The notes beneath the pieces were generated by a model. The model ran no database searches and was not told the DNA's origin. It was given only the letters and a program-made list of their open reading frames with translations. From NCBI RefSeq assembly GCF_010389155.1, contig NC_057761.1, positions 57,472,587-57,536,586 on the forward strand: DNA of 64,000 nucleotides. The letters are read 5' to 3'. Below are positions 1-12,340 of the stretch, in pieces. The first letter of the stretch is position 1; the number at the start of each line of letters is the position of its first letter. Source of the stretch: Erigeron canadensis. Its lineage: Eukaryota; Streptophyta; Magnoliopsida; Asterales; Asteraceae. Made by a program: the position numbers and the translations under genes.

Positions 1-188
1 ACCTGGAAACGAAGGAAAATTAGGGCAGAGCGATCAAGAGCGATTGGAGAAATGATCGGATCAGCACATACAGGTAAAATACAAAGGTATTCCCCTTCAC
101 TATTTTAATTTTTCATTTTTAACCCTCGAGATATTTTGGAGTCTAACAAAACAGCCAGGTGCTGCCTCTTTCCTTAGACTGGGGGGCT
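1..188 (+). mobile_element. 3' internal end of an LTR retrotransposon
   Basis: This is the tail of an element that begins left of the window. It runs directly into an LTR and ends in a purine-rich tract (about 178-188, ACTGGGGGGCT), the expected polypurine tract that primes plus-strand synthesis next to a 3' LTR. No coding domain is visible in these 188 bases, so the superfamily cannot be fixed; a Gypsy type is plausible. Confidence 0.6.
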
Positions 189-818
189 TGATGATATACC
201 CATACGGAGCTCTAGCTCCGTATCCGAAGCAGAAGCAGAATACGAAGTCACCTTCGTACAAGTAAAGTTACTTATACACATAACGGAGCTTGACCACCGT
301 TCAGTATAATCATTCCGGAGCTCTAAAGGAAATAATTACCTAGCTCCGAAGATATATACAACAAAGGATGGATACAATCTATTCCGTAATTAATATCGAA
401 GCTCCGATATACTCGGACACGGCTTGGTAACAAGATTACCACAAATCTCCTTAAGAAGGAAACAAGATATTCACAAAGGAGGAAGAGATTTACCCTAATT
501 CTCTTACCCTCCTCTCCAAGTTATCTACCCTCTATATAAATAGAGGAGGAGCCTCACGGCATATTCATATTCATACACGCAATTCGTATACATCGTACCA
601 ATTATACACCAAAACCCTCTCACGAGTTTATTCGACCTTCGAATAAACCCTAAACAAACCCTAATCAAAACCCTAAGTCGAACGAATCGACTTAGTCATC
701 AAACCATCCGGCGGAAAGCGGTCTCTCTGACCCTCTGACCGTAAGGGAATCGCCAATAAACACCCACAACCCAACTCATACCTCCGTTTGAGCCATAGTG
801 TGATTATTTGATCAAACA
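189..818 (+). repeat. 3' LTR of a retrotransposon, ~630 bp
   Basis: It starts TGATGATATACC right after a polypurine tract and ends GATCAAACA, giving the TG...CA ends of an LTR. A promoter-like CTATATAAAT lies at 532-541 and is followed by a leader-like region. Near the start, ACGGAGCT and AGCTCCGT form an inverted repeat with a 2-base loop. The DNA just right of it is an interrupted ORF on the other strand, so this looks like an insertion. The 5' LTR and left TSD lie outside the window. Confidence 0.65.
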
Positions 819-1437
819 GCGGAGAAATGCAATATACTTCTTGTTTGCAGTGTGTTTCCCGTTTACTTGAAGACGAAGGTGATCAAAAGCAACAACAGCA
901 AAATCAAGATGCATGTTGTAAGCAATGCCAAATAGATATGTCAGAGTAGCTTTGGTGAAGTCATCTTGACCTTTCCTTGAAGGTGAAAGGCATTTGTTGA
1001 TGATTGAACATAATGTATGCCATAAGGGATGAAAGTTCTTCTTTTTTTATGTCTCTAAGAGCAGTGACTTCACCATTATAACCCAGTTGATGTACTCTGT
1101 GAACCATTTCTAGTGTGGGAGGAGTTGGAACAAAGTTTGTTTCTCCCGGTCTTGAATCAACAGATGGAAAGCGGAGAATTGTCCGGAAATCTTCAAGATT
1201 AAAAGTAAATTGTTGCCTGGATCCATCTGTTGTTAGAAGAGATAAACAGAAGAATGGACTTGCTCTTCCTCTTGCTGGAATGAATTCGATGGTTCGCCAC
1301 ATTTCAAAGAGAAGTTCTTCTTCGATGCCTTCGGCGGTGATTGTGAAAACATTAATCATAGGATGATAGGTGAGCATGACCGGAATGATACCAAATGGAC
1401 GGGAAAATGGTATCATTAGTTGTAGATTATTCTGCAT
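819..1437 (-). pseudogene. Broken transposon-type ORF interrupted by the LTR
   Basis: On the minus strand an ORF runs from ATG at 1437 to a stop at 961 (158 codons). It has a globular composition and includes the stretches FEMWRTIEFIPARG and FTFNLEDFRTILRFP. Near 970 the reading shifts frame and stays open for about 50 more codons (DDFTKATLTYLFGIAYNM and onward) until it meets the LTR at 818. The style resembles proteins of plant retroelements (Athila ORF-1 or 'plant transposon protein' type), but no diagnostic motif was seen. The reading is therefore a pseudogene with one frameshift, truncated by the retrotransposon. Confidence 0.4.
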
Positions 1438-2586
1438 GCGATCAGAGGCACCATCTTGAAGAAAACTTCACGATCCATAGTGAACTAATAGAAAATCAAA
1501 AAAAAAAAAGTCAAAAATTAATAAAATCAAATTATGCAGATAGGTAGATGTATTGTGGATGCATGGGTGTTAATATGCATCATTAAGCAAGCTATTAAAT
1601 GTTGTTATATTTATTTGTGTTGTGATGATCGGTGTTGCACTTGAAGAGGAGTAATGAATGGTGAGAAGTAATTAATCTATGAGAAAAGTGATAGTCTTTG
1701 GGCAATTGAAGAAGCGTCTGTTCAATGTCTCTCTTTTCTAATTGTCTTGGAGGCAACTTTACTTATATGGGGACATAGTTAATGAAATAAAATGAAAGAG
1801 AAAAACTAGCGCCATTTGCGCGTGTATAGTTTTAAAGAGAAAAGATGGGCCATAATTCAAAACTTTGTATATCAATCAAATAATAAGCTTTAAAAAGGAT
1901 CACCCTCTAGCTAACATATTTTCTGAAAACTCTCTCCGGTGACGTTTTTGTGCCGGACGAGAGACAACCACGCCGGAGGCAGGTATCATCCTCCATCAAT
2001 CCATATATTTATATCATATGTACGGTAAAATGAATGGCAGCATTGATTTCTTACAATTGTACAAGCATTGTTTGTTTAATGATGATCATGATATCTGGTT
2101 GCTTCATCAAGATATAGACCTTTATCTCATTTGTTACAAATCATTAATAGATTTTCGTGCTTTTATTGTCAGATGTATTGCGTAATTCTTTGAAAACATG
2201 TATGAATTAAACCGTGCAATTTGATGATATGTCACAACAAATATATCGATTTTTAGCAAACAAAACTCATACGTCCACGGGTTGTCTAGGTTCATGTGTC
2301 ATTCATATACCGCGCGCTAGGCCAGAAGCTTGATTGCTGCAATTGTTAGGACATTCTAAAACCATATAGATATACATACATACAAATTAAAACTAAAATA
2401 AACTCATGTTGATGGACTTGTTTACATGAATACATACATACTTTGGTTATGGTTTTCTTAATCAATTACTGCAATCTAGATTAATTTGTTGATTCTGAGA
2501 TAGTACATTCTTTTGATTGTGTAGTGAGCGTTATATATATATATATCATGAGTGTTGAAGCTTGAAAATTAAAAGTGGAGGATAAT
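1438..2586 (+). promoter_or_regulatory. Upstream region and probable spliced 5' UTR of the EDR2-like gene
   Basis: 1438-1900 shows no gene or repeat. At about 1921-1982 a more GC-rich stretch ends in GGAGGCAG followed by GTATCA, a good donor, and would suit a non-coding first exon. Possible acceptors lie before the ATG at 2587, for example TTGATTGTGTAG at about 2524. The UTR exon is inferred only. Confidence 0.35.
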
Positions 2587-4460
2587 ATGAGCGGATTAGA
2601 AAAAGTTCCTTCAAACATTTCAATCCGTGGAGATAAAGAGGAAGAAGATGATTACTATAGTTACTCGGATTCCATGGAAGAAACACATTCAGAAAATAGC
2701 TGGTCTGATTCATCCCCTCAGGTGCTTCCTACTTACTCTATCTATCTACCTGTTTACATATAAAAAAGAGGCATGAAGCTAATTAAGCTCCATGATATAT
2801 GTTGGATGTGTTTTCACAGTTTCACGATGCTCCTACGCCTAAGTTCTCACTTGCTGTTGATTTTTTGAGAAAATTGCATACTTACGTAGGTTAGTTCACA
2901 TCAACTTGATCTTTACAGAATTGTTATGTACTGATTTCATAAATTAGTTATATGGCCTGATTACAATCGGTGCCTACTTCAGTGCAGAAAAAGGATAGTG
3001 CATCCTTGGAGGATATTGAGTGGCAAGATAGTTTCTTAACTAACAATGACCCGACTTTTCCAAATGATCCAACTGGTGAGCTGCTTAACAGTTGGGGAGC
3101 TGCAGAGGCCTCCTCGTTTCAAATCCGTGGAGAAACTTATTTGAAAGATCGTAAGAAGGTAAACTTTTTATTTGATTAACGCTTACTCATATTCAGTAGT
3201 TCCAACAACTCTTGTGTAAATCATTATTTGTTTTGTCTCAGGTTAAAGGAAAAGGCACATTGATGCACCTTGTTGCAGCAAACATGTTGCGGTCAACCAA
3301 CAAACAAGACGATTTTGCTGGTCGATCTGGTAGCATTTGTCAGGTTTAGTATCTTTTGTTATTTTCTTTATCCCTAAACTTATCATGATACATTGTGATA
3401 TAATGTTATGTTATTAAACTATAAATATCCGTTTTGCAGAAATTTTCAGTTGTGGACCTCCCAGATTTTTTCTTCATAGTAAATATGCAGGTAAACTGGT
3501 TGGTTAAAAAGTTAGTTATAGTTTGACAGACTTCTATTAACAAAGATCTTAGATAGCTAATATTTCTTACTAATTAACCAGATCCCGGGTCCAACGACAA
3601 CTTTTCATATTGCTTTTTACTATGCAACCACTACTCCCATCAAAGATGTGCCCTTGCTACAAAACTTTGTAGAAGGAGATGATGCATATAGGAACGCAAG
3701 ATTTAAGCTCATACCTCGTGTGTCTAAGGTTAGCAGAGTCAATCTTGCATATATGGTGTGTTAATTACTACTACATTTATAATTGAAGTTATAGTTTATG
3801 GAAATAAGTTTTCAGTCATAAAATATTGTTTTAGGGACCATGGATTATAAAGCAAAGTGTTGGAAATAGACCCTGCCTGCTTGGGCAAATTCTCAAGATT
3901 CAATATGTTCGGGGAAAAAACTACCTAGAGGTAGAAACTGTAACACAATACTCACTTTCTACCTTTATATGCAACATACCATAACATTTGATATATCATA
4001 CATACCGTTTATAATCAAATTATATAAAAAATAGATAAGTTTATCCATTGTTGCGTTAGATGGTTAAAAGCTGTAAAATATGGCCGGTAACAAAGTAAAT
4101 CGCATATATACTGGAAAGCCTATCATCCTTTTGAGAGCTAGAGCTACAACATCATTGGTGTACGTATACTTATGAAATTATGTTGTGATTATAGTTGGAT
4201 ATAGATGTTGGCTCGTCTATGATCGCAAAGAAGGTAGCAAACAGAGTTCTGGGCGCCTTCAACAATTTAATAGTTGAAGCTGCATTTGTTATACAGGTAA
4301 AAATTGACTTAACCTGTCTGTGAAACAAATAAATTAATAACTGGGAATGTGAACTTTCCTTTTGGGGGTGCAGGGTAATACACCGGAGGAATTACCAGAA
4401 CATCTTCTTGGGACGTGTCGTATGAGCCATATTGATACCTCAAAAGTGCCGTGTACGTAA
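2587..4460 (+). CDS. EDR2-like protein with a C-terminal DUF1336 domain
   Basis: Nine exons: 2587-2721, 2820-2889, 2983-3158, 3242-3343, 3440-3490, 3582-3728, 3835-3930, 4195-4296, 4374-4460. All introns are GT-AG, frames join throughout, and the product is 321 aa. The N-terminus (residues 1-65) is acidic and Ser-rich. From about residue 110 the DUF1336 (EDR2 C-terminal) signature runs to the end: FQIRGETYLKDRKK, then VDLPDFFFIVNMQIPGP, FYYATTTPI, FVEGDDAYRNARFKLIPRV, GPWIIKQSVGNRPCLLGQ, YVRGKNYLEIDVGSS, and EELPEHLLGTCRM. Arabidopsis EDR2 is a larger PH-START-DUF1336 protein that limits cell death during pathogen response; family members with only the C-terminal domain are common and mostly uncharacterised. 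The upstream GTG-led codons are not used, since ATG 2587 is the first in-frame Met. The family call is firm; the cellular role is unknown. Confidence 0.85.
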
Positions 4461-6132
4461 TTGTTGTGTAAAGAATGTTAGTATCTCTTAGACGTGTCAT
4501 ATGGTGGCAAATACATGATTCGAAGAGGGTTTACGCACCAAGGGTGATTTGAACACAGCTTAGATTACAAGAGTAGCGATTAACTTTGTTGATTTTTGAT
4601 GCTTAGAGGCTAAACTGATGCAACAAATTTAGCCACTAGACCCATGTATAGTGTTCGTGAATTGTTGTCATTTTTGGGGCCAGAAATGGTCTTTACATAT
4701 ATAGCCAACTATGATAAATAAATCTTGTTCATTATTTTGTTGATCATGCTTTCAGTCATTTTAAATTTTACTTTTTTCTTCTTCCTTTTTTTTTTTCTTT
4801 CTTTTCTTGCTTTACTAAAAACCCATAAGCCATTGTTAACCAAAAGTCCTTATCGAAGCGGTTTCTTATTCAAATTTCAAAGTTAGGGTAATGCTATTTA
4901 CGTACATCAAACATCCTCGTATAAGTCTAAAAGGCTCGTTAATGATCCAATACAATAAATGTTTGTACCGAGATGATAATAATTCGTGATATAAAGATTA
5001 AAAAGTCTATTAATTAAATGTAGGGATTAATCACGAGAAGACTAAGGTACTTTCTCATTTGTACACGGTTGCCCATTATACTTTTTTATTGATTCGGTTT
5101 GCCCACAAACTTTTTTTCTTTTTGTACACGGTTGACCCATATTACCGGATAATCCTTTTTTAATGACGTGACAACCACGTGGATGTTTAATGAAGCTGAC
5201 ATGGATTCACAACGACAGGTTTTATCACTGGATGACTAATGTACTTTTTCTTTTATACATTATTGCCCATTGAACTTTTTTTTAATGATGTGTATTACCA
5301 ACAAACTCTTAAAATCTGTACATGGTTGACTCAAATATTCAAATTTGGTTCTTTCTCAAACTCAAATATTCAAAATTGGTTCTTTCTCAAACTCAAATAT
5401 TCAAAGTTGTTTCTTTCTCTAAAAACAAAACCCATAAATTTTAATTAAAAAAAAAGATTTTTCTAAAAAAAGTTCGAACTCCTAATCCCTCAGTCACCAG
5501 AAAATTATAATTTGTATTTCTGTTGCTTAGGGTTTGTGCGGATTTTAATTTCGAATGTTTTGGTACAAATTTCGAGTTTTAATTCGAAGAAACAAGAGAG
5601 AAAATGTTGATTTTGAGTTTTCCGACGAAATATTTGAATTCTTGCAGGCTAACAAAGTTGAGTGTATAAGATATTTTTTTAATTTGACAGAAATGTGAGT
5701 TTAAAATTGATAATGTAAATGTCAAATTAGTCAACTATTCATTTGACAAATTTCTGATTATCTATTAGATTGTCAACCAAATGAAACAAATTTATGAATC
5801 AAACAAAGTTATTTGCTTCATCATTTATACATGGACATATACATCAAAGTTGTTAGTAGTCACGTTTCAGCAAATTAAGTTGTCCAACCCCCGTTTAATT
5901 GATAGTAAGTCCAAATGTCAACAAACATTATTGCATGTCTCGTTGTCTCAAATGAATGTAATATACTTGATCAAATAACAGAAATAAAAAACATGTCGTA
6001 ATGTGCTTTAAACACCTATTTTATAAATATCTATATAGTCATAAGTAACACAAATTAACAATTTGGGTTTTGATTACAACGAAATTTTTATGTGAATCTA
6101 GATAAATAAAAATCATAAACAACGGTATATTT
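4461..6132. other. Intergenic, AT-rich
   Basis: It holds the 3' UTR of the EDR2-like gene, with AATAAA-like words near 4710-4725. Around 5050-5330 two or three copies of a sequence with 'acggttgcccatt' are probably remains of an old repeat, and a 31-bp tandem repeat lies at 5330-5420. No coding region was recognised. Confidence 0.5.
5330..5420. repeat. 31-bp tandem repeat, ~3 copies
   Basis: The unit begins CTCAAATATTCAAA and continues TTGGTTCTTTCTCAAA. Three nearly identical copies sit head to tail and differ by one or two bases. Confidence 0.85.
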
Positions 6133-6484
6133 TAGGCCTCGTTTGGTTTTAGAAAACACCCATTATTTTCTATTTTTCTTTTCTAAAAAAACATGAAAAA
6201 CAAAATTCGCGTTCCAATTATAATTTTTTAAGAATGTTTTTCAAGAAAACAAAAAACAATGTTTTCTACTTTTCCATATAAAACTTGAAAACATATTTTT
6301 CTTGTTTTTCATTTTCCATTTCCTCCTTCCTCATCTCCTCATATCTCTAACATGTTTTTTAGTTTTCTAATTATAAAATGTTTTTAAATTTTTTAATTAT
6401 TTTTTAGAAAATAAAAACCCCTTTTATTTTCTAGAAAATTAAAATGAAAACTATAAAATATTTTATACAACCAAACGGATCCTA
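6133..6484. mobile_element. MITE, ~350 bp
   Basis: The ends are imperfect inverted repeats, TAGGCCTCGTTTGGTT at the left and AACCAAACGGATCCTA at the right (13 of 16 matching). The interior is AT-rich and non-coding. The TIR style (GGCCTCGTTTGG) recalls PIF/Harbinger Tourist MITEs, but a clean 3-bp TSD could not be shown. Confidence 0.55.
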
Positions 6485-6635
6485 AATTTTATATTTTCTA
6501 AAAGTTTATATAATAAATAATAAAGTTAAAATGTAAATTTTAAATAGATAATTAATATTATAAATGGTTCAATGACAACAAATAAAATGGGAACAACTTT
6601 TTTTGGCAATAGAGATGACCTAGTCGTCTTTTTTT

Positions 6636-7083
6636 CAATGTTTTAAAAACCGGTATTTTAGTTATACCGGCGTGAAAAAAAATTTCCGGTATTATCGGTA
6701 TTACCGGAAATACCGGCCGGTACGACTATTTTTAATTTATTATATTTTTTTGTGTAAAAATCTTACAAAACTTGTTACAATTTAACAAAAATAGTCAAAA
6801 TGCAATTATAATTTACTCAAAAATAATACCAAATATGTATTTCATAACAAAATATAGGTTTTAAAGTTCACAAATAACAAAAAAATAACATTAAAGTATC
6901 ATAAAAATAATATTTTAAAAAAATCAAAATTTATTTTTTGAAAATACCGGGAATACCGGAAATACCGGCTAATATTGAATAGTGAAAATACCGGAAAAAT
7001 ACCGGACTTAAAATACCGACGTGGTCTCCGGTACCGGTAATACCGGTAATATCGCCGATATTTACCGGTATTTAAAACATTGG
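6636..7083. mobile_element. hAT-type MITE rich in TACCGG words
   Basis: The inverted termini are CAATGTTTTAAAAACCGGTA at the left and TACCGGTATTTAAAACATTG at the right. An 8-bp direct repeat CTTTTTTT flanks the element (6628-6635 and 7084-7091), the TSD size of hAT elements, though the homopolymer run weakens it. The body carries many copies of TACCGG and GAAATACCGG on both strands, giving a spurious Arg/Tyr-rich reading frame on the minus strand. It has no transposase. Confidence 0.7.
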
Positions 7084-7185
7084 CTTTTTTTGGGGTCAAA
7101 TGTCACGTGTCAATAAATGGCATGCATGTTGAATTAGACAAATCATAAGAATTAAGAAAGGTTATTGTTTACATCTCGTATTTCT

Positions 7186-7526
7186 TTTTAAAAGATGAAT
7201 TTCGCTTGAAACTTCATGTCACGATTTGACAGTGAGAGGTCTAGCATACGTTGTCTTAATTGGGTCCATGCTAAAGAGCTCTCTCGAAGTAGAAATGTCT
7301 ATTTCAAATACCCAATGGGGGAAAAACCCCCTACTAATCCGCCAGAAAGCACGACGATTAATAAGGGTAAACCCTGCCACCTCAGACTTAAACCTGAGTA
7401 TACCCAAGTCAAGCTCTCATAGAAGAACTACCTTATATCTTAAAGTTGGCTGAGTAGAGATTCGAACCTGAGACCTAAAGATCACTAAAGGAACTCCATG
7501 CCACAACACCAACTCATCATTGATAT
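7186..7526 (-). mobile_element. SINE-like retroposon with 13-bp TSDs
   Basis: A perfect 13-bp direct repeat ATCTCGTATTTCT flanks the insertion (7173-7185 and 7527-7539). Read on the minus strand, the element starts near 7526 with a tRNA-like head containing a B-box-like GGTTCGAATCT (around 7458-7468) and an A-box-like segment about 40 bases upstream. It ends in an A-rich tail next to the left TSD. There is no coding capacity. The TSDs make the insertion call strong; the tRNA origin is inferred from the B box. Confidence 0.75.
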
Positions 7527-7539
7527 ATCTCGTATTTCT

Positions 7540-8080
7540 AATATGTATATATTGACGAAAAGTGTATCGTGTCCAGTAACATATTAAGAGATGATACTCA
7601 TATCATTATTTTTTATAAATGTATGTATTGTACTTTACTGATAATACAAATGATTTTGTAAGGCATTAATATAGAACCATGAGTGATTCTAAAGGGTACT
7701 AAATAAGGTTAATTACTATTACTATTAAGGTTAATTACTATTACTAATATTAACTATAATTACATGAGTGATTGTGAGTGGTTTTAAAGAAGGACAGATT
7801 TACACTTGAATGTACTTCATTTGTCTTATTTGGAATTGGAATTGTGTTTTTAATTAGTTTAATCTAAATAAAGACAGAGGTATGAGTTTAGACAAAAAAT
7901 ATGTCAAAAGATCTTTTATAAAAAATGATAGAAAAGGTAAGAAAAAAAGGAGGATTGAAAAGGACGGGACATAGAAGGACAGACGGTGATGTGTCAGTGT
8001 TGCGTGGATTGCCTAACGGAATATCCCCCATCGCACCCTCCCCCTTTTTATACGCACACATCAATTTGTCAATTTATATA
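7540..8080. other. Intergenic
   Basis: The sequence AGGGTACTAAATAAGG with a following AATTACTATTACTATTA block (about 7695-7760) recurs at 9316-9360 and is an unassigned dispersed repeat. Nothing else is recognised. Confidence 0.4.
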
Positions 8081-8316
8081 TATATATATTTTTTTTAAAT
8101 AGTAAATTTTATTAATCACATCTCCTGCCAACTAGCAAGGAGCAATATACAACTATACAATATAAAGTTAATACATCAGCTATATAGCGAATTTACACCA
8201 ATCGTCCCACACCAAAGAATGGTATTTTCTCCTATTCTTGAGCCATAAAAATCCGAAAACCATTATATCGTGCATTATCTTTTTCAGGCAAACCTTACAC
8301 TTTTCGAATCTCGCAT
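8081..8316 (-). mobile_element. 5'-truncated LINE, 3' end only, with 18-bp TSDs
   Basis: An 18-bp direct repeat AATTTGTCAATTTATATA flanks the segment (8063-8080 and 8317-8334). The minus strand is open from 8315 to a TAG near 8176 and reads ...VFGFLWLKNRRKYH then SLVWDDWCKF. This is the Trp-rich C-terminus typical of plant L1-type reverse transcriptase ORFs (F-x-W...R...W-x-x-W pattern). A short 3' UTR and an A-rich tail follow, next to the left TSD. 5' truncation is usual for target-primed reverse transcription. Confidence 0.8.
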
Positions 8317-8334
8317 AATTTGTCAATTTATATA

Positions 8335-9073
8335 ATTTTCCATAGACATGAACTTCAAATAATTTGAATCAAACTATTGAGACATAGATTTTTTATTATT
8401 ATTATTATTTTTTTTTCATCTCCCTCTTCAATTTTATTGTTTATCTTAATTTTTTTCCTTATAAATTATAGTCACAGGAGATACTTTTTGTTATCCAAAT
8501 ATCCAATTCTTTTTTCTAGTAGGTAGGGTACAAGTATTAAATGGGAGTACCAAACATATTTATTTCGTCTGTTGTTCACTTTTTTCCCCTTTAACCGAAT
8601 CAAGTAAAAGTTCAAAAATTAATAAATTAGAAAACAATGAAGTAAGGTTGTGTGAAGCATTTACCATGGTACCTCACCCTCTCTGTCTACTCACAAGATT
8701 TTTGTTCTTCATTATTATTAGGAAAATGATTAATCAAAATTTGTGTGCTTAAAGATATGTCTAAAACTTTAGAAATTTGACATGTGGAATGCACCAATCT
8801 TGCCCTCTGATTTTTCCACATATCATCATCTTACAATTAGACACAACTTTATGCATACCAATTAGGTTGATTTATCATTATCCTTATTATTAATATTCTT
8901 TTTTAAACATGTTCCTCGTTATTAATTCCAGTAATTGATTGATAATTTGATATAATAAAAAGCTTTTCAAAAATTGTAAAAAAATTGCAAATCTTACAAA
9001 TTAGTGTAACTTGAGGAGTGAAGTTCAAAAGTTATTAAACGTCCGATTAAAATCAATAGTCAAAATTCAATTA
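8335..9073. other. Intergenic, AT-rich
   Basis: No gene, inverted repeat or tandem array stands out apart from short A/T runs. It ends at the A that precedes the 5' TC of the large Helitron. Confidence 0.4.
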
Positions 9074-9977
9074 TCTATACTATATTAATAAACAAACTAC
9101 CCCCATTCAACTCTTTACCTTTAAAATATCTAAAATATCCTTAATTTTCAACACATTCCTAACTCACACACTAAATCTACCTAATATGTCCCCAAAATAT
9201 TTTATACACATATATATCCAAACTATCTATCTCTTTTATTAATTAATTACCCTCTATAATCTATTATTATAATATAAAGTTGAAGGCCTGATCGTTTTTT
9301 GGCACTTCATTCATTAGGGTACTAAATAAGGTTAATTACTATTACTATTATTAACTATAATGTATGTATATTTGTGGTTTTGTGTATTACATTATGTATT
9401 TTGCATTTATATTGGGTTGATATTAGTTAATAAATAAATGACGTAGTTGGCTTTGTTTACCCGATAATTTAAATATTTGTGTGTTAATGCAGTATTATGT
9501 ATAATGGGCTTTATTTATAGAACCCAACCATTCATATTCCCACCAGACATGCGGTTAGTATTCAATCAAAAGAAGTTTATTTGGGATTTTGGACTTTCTA
9601 AATCTTAATTCAGTTCATCTTCTTCAAGCCGGTTCATGTCTCATGTATGATGAAACACTCAACACCTCACCACACCCCCACAACCAATAGCCCACTGCCT
9701 CAGTCCCTTCGGCCGACCATTATAAAATGGTAAGGATTTTACATCTTACACAACTCAATTATCCAACCGCTTGAAGGGTTATTCTCGAAGCTTATTATAC
9801 TACAAAAGCAGGTTTCTAATGATTCATATCTTTCACTAAATATACTCCTTTTTCGAGTTTAATTTCTGACTCATTACTAACTGATTAGAGTAGGAACGTA
9901 TTCTTTTCCTTTACTTATTTTATTAATTTTGTTTTAAAGTTATCAATTGTCGGTCGTTGTGTGGTCTATTGTGAATG

Positions 9978-10011
<34 letters not shown>

Positions 10012-11786
10012 CTATATTCACATATAAGTAGTCCTTGCACAATTTGTAGCAAAGGTGATGCCACTTTATGTCCAAATATGGTCATCAAAGTTGGGTAACA
10101 TGGTCAGTTTTATCTGCCTTTTGTTTTCTTTAGTTTTTGAATTTTTAGTATTATATATTTGTCATATTCTTTGATGTAAAAGTTTTGAACAGGTACGGCT
10201 TTTTCTCCATCATTCTTTAAATAATTGACAACCTTTGTAATTGAAATTTGATGTGGTTTTCTGAATTATTTTATTAGTGTAGATTCAAGAATTTTTTATT
10301 TGTTGGCTTTAAATAGATATTTTGAATGGGTGTTCTATTTAATGTTTTTTCTATGATTAAATCTCAAGTTCAAGGTACTTCTGTTTTAGCTATTTTGTTT
10401 AATAGCCTATTAATGTGTGTAAGAATGTTTGTTTTTTGTTTTTTTTAGTCGCTGACACACCTGAGGCCTTCAATGAAACCAAGTACATATATTGGTTGAT
10501 AGAGTAGTCTTAATATTTTGTTTTTTAGATACCTGTTGTTTTTCAAAATACAGCTTAATCATCGGTTCAAAAAAAAGTTGTAAACACGAATATATGGTCA
10601 TGCAGGGATTTTCGCTCTTAATGAGGAAAAAGCCGTTCAAATAGTTGCAGCTATGCTCGGGAAACACTTTGTATTCATGGTAAATCCTGTTTTTAAATGT
10701 TTTCATTGCTTAAATAGCATGATAATCTTTAAACTTCAAAAAGGAAGGAGGCCCTTCATAAGGAATGAAAAGTGTAGTTTAGCTTTTTTTTTCCATTTCT
10801 TTTTGGCTATAGTCTAATGTAGCCCCAAAGGAATTCCAACACTTATTTACACATTTCATTAGTAAAGCGAAGTAGTGTTGTCCCTTAATTGAATGGAACA
10901 AAAGCTTTTTCTCCCAAGTAAACAAATAACTTTCAGGATTAGAAAACATAGGTGCCGGTGGATGTACAATGGTAAGCATGTTTTCGAGTCTGTATATGTG
11001 GATGAGTTGGTTGGTTGGGATAAGATCAAAATGGACAATTTATTGGTTGTACGCAAAACGGGTCAGGTAGGGTCGTGTTGACACGAAAAACATTTTTGCC
11101 GAAGCTTATTATTATAACTTTTGTCGCTACAGATCACTTAATGACCACTAACCTAGCCATTCTAAAGGATACCAATAAAGATAGTAGTGTTACCTGTTGA
11201 GGTAAACTATGAAGCAAGGGCAGTACCCAGGGTGGCTTAAGGACTTGAGGAATATGAATAACATTTTATGCAATAAGGATTCTTAGTACTTGCATCAGGT
11301 GATCCAGATGAAGGCTTTAGCAAACTAAGAAGGCACTCATACAGCCCATCAGGCTCCACTGGTTTGCTGAATGAATTCAATGTAAGATAACAATGATATA
11401 TATGATTACCTCATGTAGATATTTCTAGCTTAATAGAAAAATAACGATTAAAGGTGGAAAAATGGTTGGTCGATAAAGTTCGGGTAACAATTCAACACAA
11501 GTTCGGGGCATGAGGATAACTTTTGATGCACATCAACTTAGATTGGATTGGGGTGACCCGAACACTTTTAGTCTAAAACTTTAGAATATATAGACATAAT
11601 TTTTGTGTCCATATATGAGTCGTAAGATAGATTTTTTAGTTAAACGTTTATAATTGTATGCATTTATTAAGATTTAGGGCGATTGTACCATTAGGCTAAA
11701 GTCTTGATCGTAACTTCACATTTTCTATGATGCAAACTTTGAAATTATATTACTGGGACCATAGGTAACAATTATCATCAGCCACC

Positions 11787-12340
11787 TCTTTTATAATCCT
11801 TTCTATAGGTGAAAACAACAGGAAGGGACCAGACTATTAACTGCAACCCAGTTAGTTGGAATTAAGAAAACTATTGCTTATTACCAAGGTCCATTTAAAT
11901 GTATTTTTCTTTAGGGTTATTTGGATATGAGTTTTGAATGTGAGGTATCCATATCTCAAGTTCTCTTTCTTTTCTTTTTTTACTATCATGAAATAGTCAA
12001 TATGGATATTACGGGATCTGATTATTTGAGTTTGACACAACTGCAGGATTGAATTACCATGCCAGTCAATTCTTTCATAATCCTTTTTATAGGTGAAATA
12101 GCAGGAAAGGAAGAAACTATTAACTACAAATCACGGTTAGTTCGAATAAAGAAAACTATCATTTTTTACTAGGGCCTTTTTTAATGCATTATTCTATAGG
12201 GCTATTTGACTATGAGTTTTATAAGTGAGGTATCTATATCTCAAATTATCTTTCCTTTCTTATTTTTACTATCATGAAATAGTCAATATGGATAAAGCAA
12301 ATGGGATGTTTTTTTTGGATTCTACACAACCGCAGGTGTG
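11787..12340. repeat. Tandem duplication, unit ~284 bp, two copies
   Basis: Copy 1 (about 11787-12052) and copy 2 (about 12071-12340) share CATAATCCTTT/TATAATCCTTT starts, the block GAGGTATC-ATATCTCAA, and the end ACTATCATGAAATAGTCAAT, all at an offset of 284-286 bases. Both lie inside the Helitron and are non-coding. Confidence 0.75.

Noticed and set aside
5330..5420. CRISPR-like array
   Set aside because: Plain tandem repeat with no unique spacers; eukaryotic context.
6899..7099. Minus-strand Arg/Tyr-rich frame
   Set aside because: Produced by repeated TACCGG words of a hAT MITE; no protein family.
7455..7526. tRNA gene on the minus strand
   Set aside because: A B box is present but no cloverleaf can be formed; better explained as a SINE head with TSDs.
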